Shown here: piece by piece, positions 6,248-6,423 of the stretch | Layout: each line of letters starts with the position of its first letter | Position numbering within the stretch: position 1 is the first letter of the stretch | DNA from: an uncultured Carnobacterium sp. | GTDB taxonomy: Bacteria > Bacillota > Bacilli > Lactobacillales > Aerococcaceae | Assembly (NCBI GenBank): GCA_905371865.1 | Contig: CAJPNA010000082.1 | Span: 1-6,423, forward strand | Length of the DNA stretch: 6,423 bases | Direction of reading: 5' to 3' | Made by a program: the position numbers and the translations under genes | Notes under the pieces: model-generated | What the model was told of the DNA's origin: nothing | What the model saw: only the letters and a program-made list of their open reading frames with translations | Database searches by the model: none

Positions 6248-6423
6248 CTATTTAACAAAGTCTTTCAAATAACCATATCCTTTAGAATCCATTTCATCCA
6301 GAGGAATAAACTTAATGGAAGCACTATTAATACAGAATCGTAGTCCGCCTTTATCACTAGGGCCATCTTCAAACACGTGGCCTAAATGAGAATTTGCAAT
6401 ACGACTTCTTACCTCAACTCGTT
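6248..6423 (-). CDS. msrB: Peptide-methionine (R)-S-oxide reductase, C-terminal part (start lies beyond the right edge)
   Basis: MsrB reduces the R form of methionine sulfoxide in oxidised proteins, using thioredoxin-type reductants in the cytoplasm. Only the last 58 residues are in the window. They contain the diagnostic active-site region: SRIANSHLGHVFEDGP with the conserved His residues, then LRFCINSASIKFIP, whose Cys is the catalytic residue. The protein ends DEMDSKGYGYLKDFVK before TAG. The zinc-binding CxxC motifs and the start are outside, so it cannot be told whether this is a stand-alone MsrB or the C-terminal half of an MsrA-MsrB fusion. It is followed directly by a terminator, so it is probably not part of the two-component operon. 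Confidence 0.95.
   Translation of the reverse strand, partial: RVEVRSRIANSHLGHVFEDGPSDKGGLRFCINSASIKFIPLDEMDSKGYGYLKDFVK

Noticed and set aside
1..6423. A novel defence, mobile or biosynthetic system
   Set aside because: All coding space belongs to recognised families and the gaps hold promoters, terminators and a T-box. No repeats, att sites, transposase or toxin-antitoxin genes were seen on either strand.

Overview
The window looks like chromosomal DNA of a low-GC Gram-positive bacterium, most likely in the Lactobacillales (Enterococcus/Carnobacteriaceae-like). The evidence is the AT-rich sequence, the strong AGGAGG-type ribosome binding sites, a T-box leader in front of alaS, and the gene order alaS - ireB (UPF0297/DUF965) - ruvX, which is conserved across Firmicutes. 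The genus cannot be fixed from the sequence alone. Every supported gene lies on the minus strand, so transcription runs from high to low coordinates. No mobile element, CRISPR array, tRNA or rRNA was found, and no gap between genes exceeds 300 bases.

In transcription order, the right edge holds the 3' end of a methionine sulfoxide reductase gene (msrB) and its intrinsic terminator. A promoter with a perfect TATAAT then starts a two-gene operon for a two-component system. It encodes an AraC-type response regulator (YesN-like) and, overlapping it by 4 bases, a membrane Cache/HAMP histidine kinase (YesM/LytS-type). No transporter or sugar-use gene is visible beside this system, so its signal is unknown.

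The kinase stop codon directly touches the -35 box of a consensus promoter (TTGACA, 17 bp, TATACT). This promoter drives a complete T-box riboswitch leader of about 230 nt and then alaS (alanyl-tRNA synthetase, 880 aa). The leader has Stem I with a probable GCU alanine specifier, several further hairpins, the T-box antiterminator with a UGGU bulge, and a competing terminator. No terminator separates the kinase gene from this leader, so kinase transcripts probably run into the alanine-sensing switch.

After alaS comes its own 9-bp-stem terminator. A separate weaker promoter follows, then ireB (an 88-aa substrate of the IreK/PASTA-kinase pathway in enterococci), and one base later ruvX (YqgF/RuvX RNase H-fold nuclease), which is cut by the left edge. 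The region reads as ordinary core genome plus a possibly lineage-specific two-component system. I see no convincing undescribed system. The best leads are the read-through layout at the T-box, the orphan two-component system, and two substitutions at usually conserved positions (IreB Ile4, AlaS CGGIH).
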